DNA from: DATARR01 sp044868005
GTDB lineage: Bacteria > Acidobacteriota > Thermoanaerobaculia > Multivoradales > UBA5704
Reading direction: 5' to 3'
DNA length: 64,000 nucleotides
Assembly: GCA_044868005.1 (NCBI GenBank)
Contig: JBIOVX010000285.1
Span: forward strand, 1 to 64,000
A program made the position numbers and the translations under genes. The notes beneath the pieces were generated by a model that saw only the letters and a program-made list of their open reading frames with translations, made no database searches and was not told the DNA's origin. Below, one piece after another: positions 43,247-51,450 of this stretch; positions within the stretch are counted from its first letter, which is position 1, and each line of letters begins with the position of its first letter.

Positions 43247-43984
43247 ATGTACTTCGATCCGACCTACCTCGTCTTCATCCTGCCGGCTCTGGCGCTGTCG
43301 CTGTGGGCGAGCTGGCGTACCCATTCTGCGTTCAAGAAGTATTCCCGTGTGCGCACCGTCCGCGGGCTCACCGGCGCGCAGGCCGCAGAGGAGATGCTGC
43401 GCGGCGCCGGTATCTCCGTGGTCATGGCCCGGCAGATGCCAGGGGAGCGGCGGGAGCCGCAGGCTGGCGTCGTCCAGATCGTGCCGGCCCGCGGCTTCCT
43501 CTCCGACCACTACAACCCGGCCAACCGGACGCTGGCCCTGTCGGAGGCGACCTACGCCTCCAACTCGGTGGCGGCGGTGGGCGTCGCCTGTCATGAGGCG
43601 GGTCACGCCCTGCAGCACGTGGAGGGCTACAAGCCGATGTGGCTGCGCTCCGCCCTGGTGCCCACGGCCAACATCGGCTCCTCGGCGGGCTACCTCGTGA
43701 TGCTGGGCGGCCTGCTGTTTCACTCGGCCAACCTGATCTACTTCGGCGCCCTCTTGTTCTCCTGCGTGCTGCTGTTCCAGGTCGTGACCCTGCCGGTGGA
43801 GTTCGACGCCTCGAACCGCGCCAAGCGGCTGGCGGTGGAGAACGGCATCGTGCTGCCGCAGGAGCGGGAGGGGATGGACAAGGTCCTCAACGCCGCCGCG
43901 ATGACCTACGTGGCCGCCGTGGTCTCGACGCTGATGACGCTGCTGTATTACCTGCTGCGGGCGTCGTCGATGGACCGGCGGTAA
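43247..43984 (+). CDS. YugP-type membrane zinc metallopeptidase
   Basis: 245 residues of the neutral zinc metallopeptidase family (PF04298). The zinc motif is HEAGH (116-120) in VACHEAGHALQHVEGY. Hydrophobic helices lie at the N-terminus and at about 145-180 and 215-238. YugP-like proteins are thought to act in membrane protein turnover; the substrate is unknown. It is followed by a group of strong palindromes that could terminate its transcript. Confidence 0.92.
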   Translation: MYFDPTYLVFILPALALSLWASWRTHSAFKKYSRVRTVRGLTGAQAAEEMLRGAGISVVMARQMPGERREPQAGVVQIVPARGFLSDHYNPANRTLALSEATYASNSVAAVGVACHEAGHALQHVEGYKPMWLRSALVPTANIGSSAGYLVMLGGLLFHSANLIYFGALLFSCVLLFQVVTLPVEFDASNRAKRLAVENGIVLPQEREGMDKVLNAAAMTYVAAVVSTLMTLLYYLLRASSMDRR

Positions 43985-44006
43985 GACACATATGTCAGGA
44001 AGGTAA

Positions 44007-44113
44007 GGGCGGCCGATCGGAAAGGCCGCCCCGAAGGGGCTTGATTGGTTTTTATTGCGCTCGACCCCGGGCTGACGCCCGGGGCTATTCAAATAGCGCT
44101 CCTTCGGAGCGCT
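44007..44113. repeat. Composite of three palindromes between convergent genes
   Basis: GGGCGGCC/GGCCGCCC (44007-44031), CCCCGGGC/GCCCGGGG (44065-44084) and AGCGCTCC/GGAGCGCT (44095-44113). The last two are joined by TATTCAAAT. The first, followed by TTGATTGGTTTTTATT, could terminate the peptidase gene. The pair at 44065-44113 has the look of a widespread interspersed element. Confidence 0.65.
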
Positions 44114-44142
44114 TCAGGGATGGCGAATTCCTGGATGCCGTT

Positions 44143-45492
44143 CTACTCGGCGGGCTCTCCTAGAATCTCGATCAGCTCCTTCTCGCGCCGCTCCAGCTCT
44201 TCCGGCGTCTGAGCCTCCAGGACCAGACGCAGGAAGGGCTCGGTGTTCGAGGGCCGCACGTTCGCCCACCAGTCGGGATAGCTGAAGGTGATGCCGTCGA
44301 GGTAGTCGATCTGGGCGTCGGAATAGCGGCGGGCCAGCTCGTCCATCTTCCCCTGCTTGTCCTCCACCTCGAAGTTGATCTCCGGGCTCTTGGCGTAGCG
44401 CCGCAAGGGTGCGACGAGAGCGGACAGGGTCTTGCCGCTCGACCTCATCAGGTTCAGCACCTCGACGACGGAGAGGATCGGGCAGTCGGCGTAGGAATGG
44501 TCGCGGAAGTAGTAGTGGCCCGCCAGCTCGCCGCCGAAGATGCCCTCGTGCTTGCGCAGCGTGGCCTTGATGAAGGAGTGGCCCACGCGCTCGCGCATCG
44601 GGACGCCACCGTGCTCGCGGATGTACTCGGCGACGGCGCGCGAGGAGCGCAGGTCGTAGACCACGACCTTGCCTGGCTCGCGCTTCAGCAGCTCGCCGGC
44701 GATCAGCCCCGTCATCAGGTCGCTGCCGATGGACTGGCCCGTCTCGTCGATGAAGGCCGCGCGGTCCGCGTCACCGTCGAAAGACACGCCGAGATCGGCG
44801 CCGTGCTCGCGCACCGCTCGCATCAGGTCGCGGAGGTTTTCCTCGCGCAACGGATTGGCCTCATGGTTGGGGAAGGTGCCGTCGAGCTCGAAGTAGAGGG
44901 GGATCAGCTCGATGTTCATCGCCTCCAGGATCGGCCGGTCGATGGTCCCCATGCCGTTGGCGGCGTCGATCGCGACCTTGAGGCGCTTGCCGTCTTTCAG
45001 GAAAGAAAGGACGTGGCGCTTGTAATCGTCCGAGACGTTCGCCTGCGAGATCATGCCCGGCCGCGAGGCCTTCGGCAGATCGCCCGACTTCACCTTCTCT
45101 TCCATCAGCGCGATGCCGTGGTCGCCGGAGACCGGGCGGGCGCCGTGGCGGCTGAACTTGAAGCCGTTGTACTGCGCCGGGTTGTGGCTCGCCGTCACCT
45201 GCACGCCGCCGGCCGCCTTGAGGTGGCTGATGGCGAAATAGTTCATCGGCGTGGCGGCGAGGCCGATCTCGACCACGTCGAGCCCGCTGGCGGTGAGCCC
45301 CTCGATGAGCGCGCGTTCGAGGCCGGGGCTGTGTGATCGCATATCGCGGCTCACTACGACGGCATTGCCGTTGGCGCGGTCTTCCGCGTCCAGCACGTGC
45401 TGGAAAGAGAGGCCGATCGTGCGCGCGATCTCCTCGTTGAGCTGCGTGGGGACGATGCCCCGGATGTCGTAGGCCTTGAAGATTCCCGCCAT
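44143..45492 (-). CDS. manB: Phosphomannomutase/phosphoglucomutase
   Basis: 449 residues, full-length alpha-D-phosphohexomutase. The phospho-serine loop is TASHNP (about 100-105), the metal loop FDGDADR and the sugar-binding loop near the C-terminus RPSNTEP. It interconverts hexose 1- and 6-phosphates for sugar nucleotide and polysaccharide synthesis. It lies 26 bp downstream of ileS on the same strand, so the two may be co-transcribed. Confidence 0.94.
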   Translation of the reverse strand: MAGIFKAYDIRGIVPTQLNEEIARTIGLSFQHVLDAEDRANGNAVVVSRDMRSHSPGLERALIEGLTASGLDVVEIGLAATPMNYFAISHLKAAGGVQVTASHNPAQYNGFKFSRHGARPVSGDHGIALMEEKVKSGDLPKASRPGMISQANVSDDYKRHVLSFLKDGKRLKVAIDAANGMGTIDRPILEAMNIELIPLYFELDGTFPNHEANPLREENLRDLMRAVREHGADLGVSFDGDADRAAFIDETGQSIGSDLMTGLIAGELLKREPGKVVVYDLRSSRAVAEYIREHGGVPMRERVGHSFIKATLRKHEGIFGGELAGHYYFRDHSYADCPILSVVEVLNLMRSSGKTLSALVAPLRRYAKSPEINFEVEDKQGKMDELARRYSDAQIDYLDGITFSYPDWWANVRPSNTEPFLRLVLEAQTPEELERREKELIEILGEPAE

Positions 45493-45518
45493 TCTCTACC
45501 CCGATCCTTTCTCTCTGA

Positions 45519-48500
45519 TCAAACCCTTTCGATTCGGATGGCAGGCTCGCCCGCGGATGAGTTCGCCGCTCCGCTGACCTCGACCGCCAGGGTCTCGCCC
45601 ATGATCCAGTCGAGATGGATATCTACGGCGGATTTCATCTCCGGATCGGCCTCGTAGGCGACGCGGATGCGGTCCGCGTAATCGAGGTCCTCCTTCTTCC
45701 GCGCCTGCTGCACCCAGTGGACGAACTCGCGGGCGAGCCCCTCCGCTTCCAGCTCCGGCGTGAGCGCCGTCTCCAGCGCTACCAGCAGATCGCGGTCTCC
45801 CTGGGTGGCCGTGCCGGCGCGCTCGACGAGCCGCACCTCGACCTCGTCGGCGGCGAGGTCTTCGGAACCAGCCGCGAGATGCAGGGTGATCTTGCCCGTG
45901 CGCTCCAGCTCGGAGGCCAGCGCGTCGCCGTCGGCGGCGTCCAGGGCCTTCTTCACCTCCGGCATGCGCTTGCCGAAACGCGGTCCTGTCTTGGGGAAGA
46001 TCGGCTTGACCTCGTGATGGACGTAGACCGTGCGGTCCGCGGCCCAGCGGATCTCCTTGACGTTCAGCTCGTCGCGCAGCAGGTCCGCGTAGGGCTCGAC
46101 CTGTCCGCGCAGCGACTCGTCCGCCGTGACCAGCGTGACGGCCGGGAGCGGCTGCCGCGTCTTGAGGCTGTGAAGGTTGCGGGCCGCGTGCCCCAGCCGC
46201 ACGATGCGTTGGATGGCGGCCATGCCTTTCTCCAGGGCCTCGTCCGCTCGGTCCGCTAGCTCCGGCCAATCTTCGAGGTGAACGCTCGCAGGCGCGTCGC
46301 TCACCTGGCTGCGTACGAGGCGCTCGTGCAGCATCTCGGCCACGAAAGGAGTGAACGGCGCGATCAGCCGTGCGAGAGTAGTTAGAACTGTGTAGAGGGA
46401 TTGGTAGGCGCTTTCCTTGTGAAGGACATCGTCAGCCTCCACTCCGCCCCAGAAACGGTTGCGACTGCGTCGGATGTACCAATTCGTCAGGTCATCCAGA
46501 AACTCCTCGATGCCTCGCGCTGCTCCTGTCAAGTCGTAGCTGTCAAGTTGTGCTGTCACCGCATCGATGAGACGCTGAAGGCGCAGCAGGATCCAACGGT
46601 CGAGGTCTGGTCGATTCTCGAAAGGAATAGATGGCTGGCGCGGCCGCCAGCCGTCGAGATTGGCGTAGATGGTGAAGAAGGACAAGGCGTTCCACAGCGG
46701 CAGCAAAAAGCTCTGCGCCGCCTCGCGCACCAGCCGGGCCGAGAAGCGCGCCGTCTGCTCCGGATTGTTGATGCAGAAGTACCAGCGCAGGGCGTCCGCG
46801 CCGGTCTCCTCCATGACTCCCATGGGCTCGACGACGTTGCCGAGGCGCTTCGACATCTTCCGTCCCTGCTCGTCGTTGATGTGGCCGAGGACGATGCAGG
46901 TCTTGTAGGCCACCGAGTCGAAGAGCAGCACGCCGAGCACGTGCAGGGTGTAGAACCAGCCGCGGGTCTGATCGATCGCCTCCGAGATGAAATCCGCCGG
47001 GTACTGCAGGCGCCGGTCGATCAGCTCGCGGTTCTCGAACGGGTAATGGTGCTGGGCGAAGGGCATCGCGCCCGAGTCGAACCAGGCGTCGATCACCTCC
47101 TCGACCCGCCGCATCGTTCCCTCGCCGCACTGCGGGCAAGGCCAGGTGAACTCGTCGATGAACGGCCGGTGCGGATTGAACCGGTCCGCATCGTATAGAT
47201 CCGCCGGCTTCTCGCGCCCCGCGGCGGCGAAGAGCTCCGCGTAAGAGCCGATGACCTGCTGGTGCGCGCACGCGCTCGCGGAGCAGCGCCAGATGGGCAG
47301 CGGCGTTCCCCAGTAGCGGCGGCGCGAGAGCGCCCAGTCGACGACGTTCTCCAGCCAGTTGCCGAAACGACCCTCGCCGATGTGCTCCGGGTGCCAGTCG
47401 ATCTCGCGGTTCTTCGCCACCAGCTCGTCCCGCTTCTCCGTCGTGCGGATGAACCAGCTCGTGGTGGCGTAGTAGAGGAGCGGCCGGTCGCAGCGCCAGC
47501 AGAAGGGATAGCTGTGGCGGTAGCGGTCGACGTGGAGCATCAGGCCGCGGCCCTTCAGGTCCTGGATGATCTTGGGGTCCGCGTCCTTGAACCACAGTCC
47601 CGCGAAGTCGCCGGCGCCGGGGACGATCTTCCCTTCGCCGTCCACCGACAGGATCATCGGCAGGCCGTAGCGCCGGCCCGTCTGGTAGTCGTCCTCGCCG
47701 AAGGGCGGCGCGGTGTGCACGAGCCCGGTGCCGTCCGTCGCCGTGACGTAATCGCCCAGCACGACGCGCCCTGGGACGTCGGGCTCGAAGAAGGTGAAGA
47801 GGCGATCGTAGAGCAGGCCTTCGAGATCGCGGCCGCGGAAATGGGCGAGGGCGGGCGCCTCCCTTAAATCGATCTGTTGGCGCTTGCCTTCTCTTTCGAT
47901 CACCACAGGGACGGCGGTGCCGAGATCCTCCCCGAGCAGGATCAGGTCCCCCGCCTTCCCAGGATGCTCGACGACCTTGTAGACGAGGTCGGGATGGACG
48001 GCGAGGCCCACGTTGGCGAGCGTCGTCCAGGGCGTCGTCGTCCAGGCGACGAGATAGAGGTTGTCGCCGACTTCCCACGACTCGCCGGCGGTCGTCGTCT
48101 GCACGGCTTGGCCCGGCCGGGCGTGGAACAGCGTCCAGATCGACGGATCGTCCGCGTCCTTGTAGTTCTGCGCCACCTCGTGGCTGGAGAGGGTGGTGCC
48201 GCAGCGGGCGCAGTAGGGCTGGATCTTGTAGCCCTCGTTGAGCAGACCGCGCGCCGCGAGCTCGGCGAGCGCCCACCACACCGATTCGATGTACTCGTTG
48301 GTGTAGGTGAGATAAGCGTGATCGAGATCGAGCCAGTAGCCGATGCGCTCGGTCATCGCCCGCCATTGACGCTCATAGGTGTGGACGCTCTCCAGGCAGG
48401 CGCGGTTGAACTCGGCGATGCCGTAGGCCTCGATCTGCTGCTTGCCGGAGAAGCCGAGACGCTTCTCGACCTCGATCTCGACGGCGAGGCCGTGCGTGTC

Positions 48501-48767
48501 CCATCCCGCCTTGCGGGCCACGTGGTAACCGCGCATGGTGCGGAAGCGGGGAAAGAGGTCCTTGACGACGCGGGTGACCACGTGGCCGACGTGCGGCACG
48601 TTGTTGGCCGTCGGCGGTCCCTCGAAGAAGACGAACTCTCCGCGCGGAGAGGGTTTCTCCAGGGTCTTCTCGAAAATGCCCCGGCTCCGCCATTGCTCGA
48701 GCACCTCCTGCTCGAGCCGGGGGAACGGATATCCACCCGGGACATCGGGGAATCGGCGGTCGCTCAT
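45519..48767 (-). CDS. ileS: Isoleucyl-tRNA synthetase, eukaryote-like (IleRS2-type)
   Basis: 1082 residues. The class I motifs are HVGH (59-62, a Val variant of HIGH) and KMSKR (about 636). The CP1 editing domain lies between them. There is no C-terminal Cys4 zinc knuckle of the common bacterial IleRS1 type. Length and C-terminus fit the second, eukaryote-like IleRS class, which in bacteria is often mupirocin-tolerant. ATG 48767 begins MSDRRFPDVPGGYPFPRLEQ, close to known starts. It charges tRNA-Ile in the cytoplasm and is probably the only IleRS gene, although this window alone cannot prove it. Confidence 0.96.
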   Translation of the reverse strand: MSDRRFPDVPGGYPFPRLEQEVLEQWRSRGIFEKTLEKPSPRGEFVFFEGPPTANNVPHVGHVVTRVVKDLFPRFRTMRGYHVARKAGWDTHGLAVEIEVEKRLGFSGKQQIEAYGIAEFNRACLESVHTYERQWRAMTERIGYWLDLDHAYLTYTNEYIESVWWALAELAARGLLNEGYKIQPYCARCGTTLSSHEVAQNYKDADDPSIWTLFHARPGQAVQTTTAGESWEVGDNLYLVAWTTTPWTTLANVGLAVHPDLVYKVVEHPGKAGDLILLGEDLGTAVPVVIEREGKRQQIDLREAPALAHFRGRDLEGLLYDRLFTFFEPDVPGRVVLGDYVTATDGTGLVHTAPPFGEDDYQTGRRYGLPMILSVDGEGKIVPGAGDFAGLWFKDADPKIIQDLKGRGLMLHVDRYRHSYPFCWRCDRPLLYYATTSWFIRTTEKRDELVAKNREIDWHPEHIGEGRFGNWLENVVDWALSRRRYWGTPLPIWRCSASACAHQQVIGSYAELFAAAGREKPADLYDADRFNPHRPFIDEFTWPCPQCGEGTMRRVEEVIDAWFDSGAMPFAQHHYPFENRELIDRRLQYPADFISEAIDQTRGWFYTLHVLGVLLFDSVAYKTCIVLGHINDEQGRKMSKRLGNVVEPMGVMEETGADALRWYFCINNPEQTARFSARLVREAAQSFLLPLWNALSFFTIYANLDGWRPRQPSIPFENRPDLDRWILLRLQRLIDAVTAQLDSYDLTGAARGIEEFLDDLTNWYIRRSRNRFWGGVEADDVLHKESAYQSLYTVLTTLARLIAPFTPFVAEMLHERLVRSQVSDAPASVHLEDWPELADRADEALEKGMAAIQRIVRLGHAARNLHSLKTRQPLPAVTLVTADESLRGQVEPYADLLRDELNVKEIRWAADRTVYVHHEVKPIFPKTGPRFGKRMPEVKKALDAADGDALASELERTGKITLHLAAGSEDLAADEVEVRLVERAGTATQGDRDLLVALETALTPELEAEGLAREFVHWVQQARKKEDLDYADRIRVAYEADPEMKSAVDIHLDWIMGETLAVEVSGAANSSAGEPAIRIERV

Positions 48768-48828
48768 CCGGAATCCTCACGCCGCGCTCCCCGGGACGGG
48801 GTGCGGCAAAGAAGGGGTATTGTAGCGG

Positions 48829-49830
48829 TCACCCCGGCAGACGCGCCAGGAACCGCTCCAACGCCCGGCAGAAGAGGCCCGGCGTCTCGGCGTGCGGGAG
48901 GGCGCCGGCGCCTTCGAAGATGTCGAGCTCCGCTTGCGGCAGGCGGCGGAGCCAGAGATCGGCGTTCTCCGCCGGAGGAATCTTCGATTGCCGCCCCCAG
49001 GCGAGCCAGACCGGCGTGCGCAGGCGGGAGAGATCCTTCGAGACGTCGAGCCAGAGATTCCCCGCGAGATAGGAGGCGAGCGCCGCGCGAGCCTGGCGCG
49101 TATGGCTCGACCGGTAATGGTGCTCCAGAAGGGCGGCGTCGACGCGCTCGGGCGCGGCGTAGACCTCGCGCCGGAGGTGGTGCTCCAGGGCCGTGCGGGC
49201 CGTCAGCAGGTCGAGAGCGAGGGCGCCGGCGAGCGGCAGGCTGACGAGGGTGGAGACGAAAGAGCGGCCCGCGGCGCGGGCGGGATCGTCGCCGTCCTCC
49301 CCCAGACCCAGCGGCGAGACCAGCGCCAGCGCCTGTACCCGGCCGGGATGGTCGAGCGCGGTCCGCGCCGCGTAGGCCGCCGCCAGTCCGGCACCCACCA
49401 CGACCGCCTTCTCCCGCACGACGGCGGCGAGGAAGTCCTCGATGACATCCAGATAACCCTCCGGCCGGTGGGCGCCCGCCGGTCCCGCCGTGCGGCCCCA
49501 GCCGGGAAGGTCCGGCACGTAGACGCGGTGGCTCTCCGCCAGGATCTCCGCCGCGGCCCGCCACTGGCCCGAACCGTAGCCGGGGCCGAAGGAGTGGAGC
49601 AGGAGGACGGGAGGACCGCTTCCCAGCTCCTGGAAGACGACCTCGCGGCCGGAGCGGCCGGTGAAGCGGTGGGCCCGGCCCCAGCGCGGTGCCGCAGGCG
49701 GCTCCACCCGCCGCCGCAGCAGGGCGGCCGCCAGCACAGGAACCCCGACCGCCGCGCCCGCCAGCAGCAGGCCTTTTGCCAGCCGGCGTCCGCGGTCCTT
49801 CGGCAGCGACCGGCCCGTGCCTCTCGACAT
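48829..49830 (-). CDS. Alpha/beta-hydrolase-fold protein lacking the nucleophile
   Basis: 333 residues. An N-terminal membrane anchor (GLLLAGAAVGVPVLAAALLR) precedes the hydrolase core: PPVLLLHSFGPG oxyanion loop, VYVPDLPGWG and a C-terminal cap. The nucleophile elbow reads VVVGAGLAAAYAAR. The family GxSxG is therefore GAGLA, with Gly for Ser. The His near ALPHAET is retained. It may be non-catalytic. ATG 49830 gives the anchor; an extended upstream frame overlaps the def gene on the other strand and is rejected. It is divergent from def. Confidence 0.82.
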   Translation of the reverse strand: MSRGTGRSLPKDRGRRLAKGLLLAGAAVGVPVLAAALLRRRVEPPAAPRWGRAHRFTGRSGREVVFQELGSGPPVLLLHSFGPGYGSGQWRAAAEILAESHRVYVPDLPGWGRTAGPAGAHRPEGYLDVIEDFLAAVVREKAVVVGAGLAAAYAARTALDHPGRVQALALVSPLGLGEDGDDPARAAGRSFVSTLVSLPLAGALALDLLTARTALEHHLRREVYAAPERVDAALLEHHYRSSHTRQARAALASYLAGNLWLDVSKDLSRLRTPVWLAWGRQSKIPPAENADLWLRRLPQAELDIFEGAGALPHAETPGLFCRALERFLARLPG

Positions 49831-49893
49831 GGCCTCGCAGCTTACCATTTGCGGATGGTCGCGGCTCCTGACGCTATAATGACATCGATACCT

Positions 49894-50442
49894 ATGCCTG
49901 TCCGCCCCATCGTCCGGCTCGGTCATCCCGCCCTGCGCGCTCCGGCGCGGCCCGTGGAGCTGGTGCGCGTGGCCGGTCCCGAGGTCCAGTCGCTCATCGA
50001 CGACATGATCGCCACCATGCATGACGCTCACGGCGTCGGCCTGGCGGCGCCGCAGGTGGGCGAGGAGCTGCAGCTCTTCGTCTACCAGGCGGCCGGCCCG
50101 CCGGAGATCCCCCTGCACGTGGTGATCAATCCGATGATCACGTCGGTGTCGAGAGAGCTGGTCTACGACTGGGAGGGGTGCCTCTCGATCCCCGACCTGC
50201 GAGGGCTCGTGCCGCGCCATCCCTCCGTGCGGGTGCAGGGGCTGGACCGCGAAGGAAGCCGGCTCGACTACGTCGCCTCGAATTTCGAGGCCCGCATCGT
50301 CCAGCACGAGTTCGATCATCTGAACGGCGTCGTCTTTCTCGACCGCATGCGCGACCTGCACTCGCTCGCCTACCTCGAGGAGTGGGAGGAGTACATGCTG
50401 GAGCGCTCCCGGCAAGACCTCGAAGAGACCGCGGTCGGCTGA
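49894..50442 (+). CDS. def: Peptide deformylase
   Basis: 182 residues with all three deformylase motifs: GVGLAAPQVG, EGCLSIP and QHEFDHLNG, giving the Cys and two His metal ligands and the catalytic Glu. It removes the N-formyl group from nascent proteins. ATG 49894 (MPVRPIVRLGHPALR) fits the family start. The in-frame ATG 49879 overlaps a TATAAT box at 49875-49880 that may be the promoter, which would make the message almost leaderless. The next gene, rlmH, starts 1 bp after its stop. Confidence 0.95.
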   Translation: MPVRPIVRLGHPALRAPARPVELVRVAGPEVQSLIDDMIATMHDAHGVGLAAPQVGEELQLFVYQAAGPPEIPLHVVINPMITSVSRELVYDWEGCLSIPDLRGLVPRHPSVRVQGLDREGSRLDYVASNFEARIVQHEFDHLNGVVFLDRMRDLHSLAYLEEWEEYMLERSRQDLEETAVG

Positions 50443-50443
50443 C

Positions 50444-50920
50444 GTGGGCCGCGAGCTCGTCGTCCTCTGGGCAGGACGCCACCGGCGTTCGCACTGGGAA
50501 GAGATCTGCGATTCCTACCGCCGCCGGATCGCCCGCCTGGCGCCGGTGCGCGACGTGCCGGTGCGCGCGCGGGCCGCGGCGGACGATCCGCAGCGGCTGC
50601 GGGCGGAAGGCCAGGCGCTCCTCGCGGCGCTGCCGCCTTCGGCGTGGAGCTTCGCCCTCGACAGCCGCGGCGAGGCGCTCACCTCCGAGCAGCTCGCGGA
50701 GCGCCTCGCCCGCTTGCGCCAGGAGTGGCCGCACCCCGTGGCTTTCCTGATCGGCTCCGATCTCGGCCTCGACCGCGCCGTCCTCGACGGGGTCCGCGCC
50801 ACCCTCTCCCTCGGCCCTCTGACCCTCTCCCACGAACTGGCACGTGTCGTGCTTTATGAGCAACTCTTCCGAGCGCTCTCGATCGAGGCCGGAATGAGCT
50901 ATCATCGCGAGCCCTTGTAA
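50444..50920 (+). CDS. rlmH: 23S rRNA (pseudouridine1915-N3)-methyltransferase
   Basis: 158 residues, a full-length SPOUT methyltransferase. The SAM knot is seen in VAFLIGSDLGLD and LTLSHELARVVLYEQLFRAL, ending in SYHREPL, the usual RlmH C-terminus. It methylates pseudouridine 1915 of 23S rRNA in the assembled ribosome. The start is GTG 50444, right after the def stop, so both are co-translated. Confidence 0.95.
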   Translation: MGRELVVLWAGRHRRSHWEEICDSYRRRIARLAPVRDVPVRARAAADDPQRLRAEGQALLAALPPSAWSFALDSRGEALTSEQLAERLARLRQEWPHPVAFLIGSDLGLDRAVLDGVRATLSLGPLTLSHELARVVLYEQLFRALSIEAGMSYHREPL

Positions 50921-50942
50921 AAGGACTGTTGGGCTGTATCAT
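50915..50942 (+). promoter_or_regulatory. Possible promoter for the DksA-like gene
   Basis: TTGTAA (50915-50920) and TATCAT (50937-50942) are 16 bases apart. They overlap the end of rlmH and precede the 50984 start by about 40 bases. Confidence 0.35.
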
Positions 50943-50983
50943 AGGTGACCTTTTTTAGCGCGCCGGTCGAAAGGAGAAGCAGC

Positions 50984-51388
50984 GTGGCCAGAACAGAGAA
51001 GGCCAAGGTGGCCGCCGAGGTGCCGCGGGATCGGTTCCAAGCCCTGCGCGAGCGGTTGCAGAAGCAACGGGCCGAGATCATCAACATGTACAAGCAGGAC
51101 TTGCGGGCGGGGCAGGAGTCCGCGGACGACGGGACCGAGGACATCGTGGATCGCGCCAACAACGCCTACAATCGCGAGCTCATGTTCTCCCTCTCCGACA
51201 ACGAAAGGGCGACGCTGCTGCAGATCGAGAACGCGCTGGGGCGGATGGATGAGGGCAGCTATGGACGCTGCGCGAACTGCGGGCAGTCGATCGCCGTACA
51301 GCGGCTGGAGGCGGTGCCCTGGGCACGCTTCTGCATCGATTGCCAGGAGCTCGCCGAGAAGGGGCTTCTGGAGGTCGAAGCGAGCTAG
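50984..51388 (+). CDS. DksA/TraR-family zinc-finger protein
   Basis: 134 residues. A helical N-terminal part ends in the acidic DGTEDIVDRANNAYNRE. The Cys4 zinc finger is CANCGQSI ... FCIDCQE. GTG 50984 has AAGGAG 7 bases upstream; the earlier in-frame GTG 50945 does not. DksA-like proteins enter the RNA polymerase secondary channel and work with ppGpp. Smaller relatives may have other roles, so the exact function is not fixed. Confidence 0.9.
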   Translation: MARTEKAKVAAEVPRDRFQALRERLQKQRAEIINMYKQDLRAGQESADDGTEDIVDRANNAYNRELMFSLSDNERATLLQIENALGRMDEGSYGRCANCGQSIAVQRLEAVPWARFCIDCQELAEKGLLEVEAS

Positions 51389-51450
51389 CGGAAACGATCG
51401 GTTCGAAGGGCGGGGAGTGCCGGCTGCGCTCCTCGCCTTTGTGTTTGCGG

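Noticed and set aside
48829..50415. A 528-residue extended hydrolase
   Set aside because: The extra N-terminal part is antisense to def; the membrane anchor and a sensible start begin at 49830.
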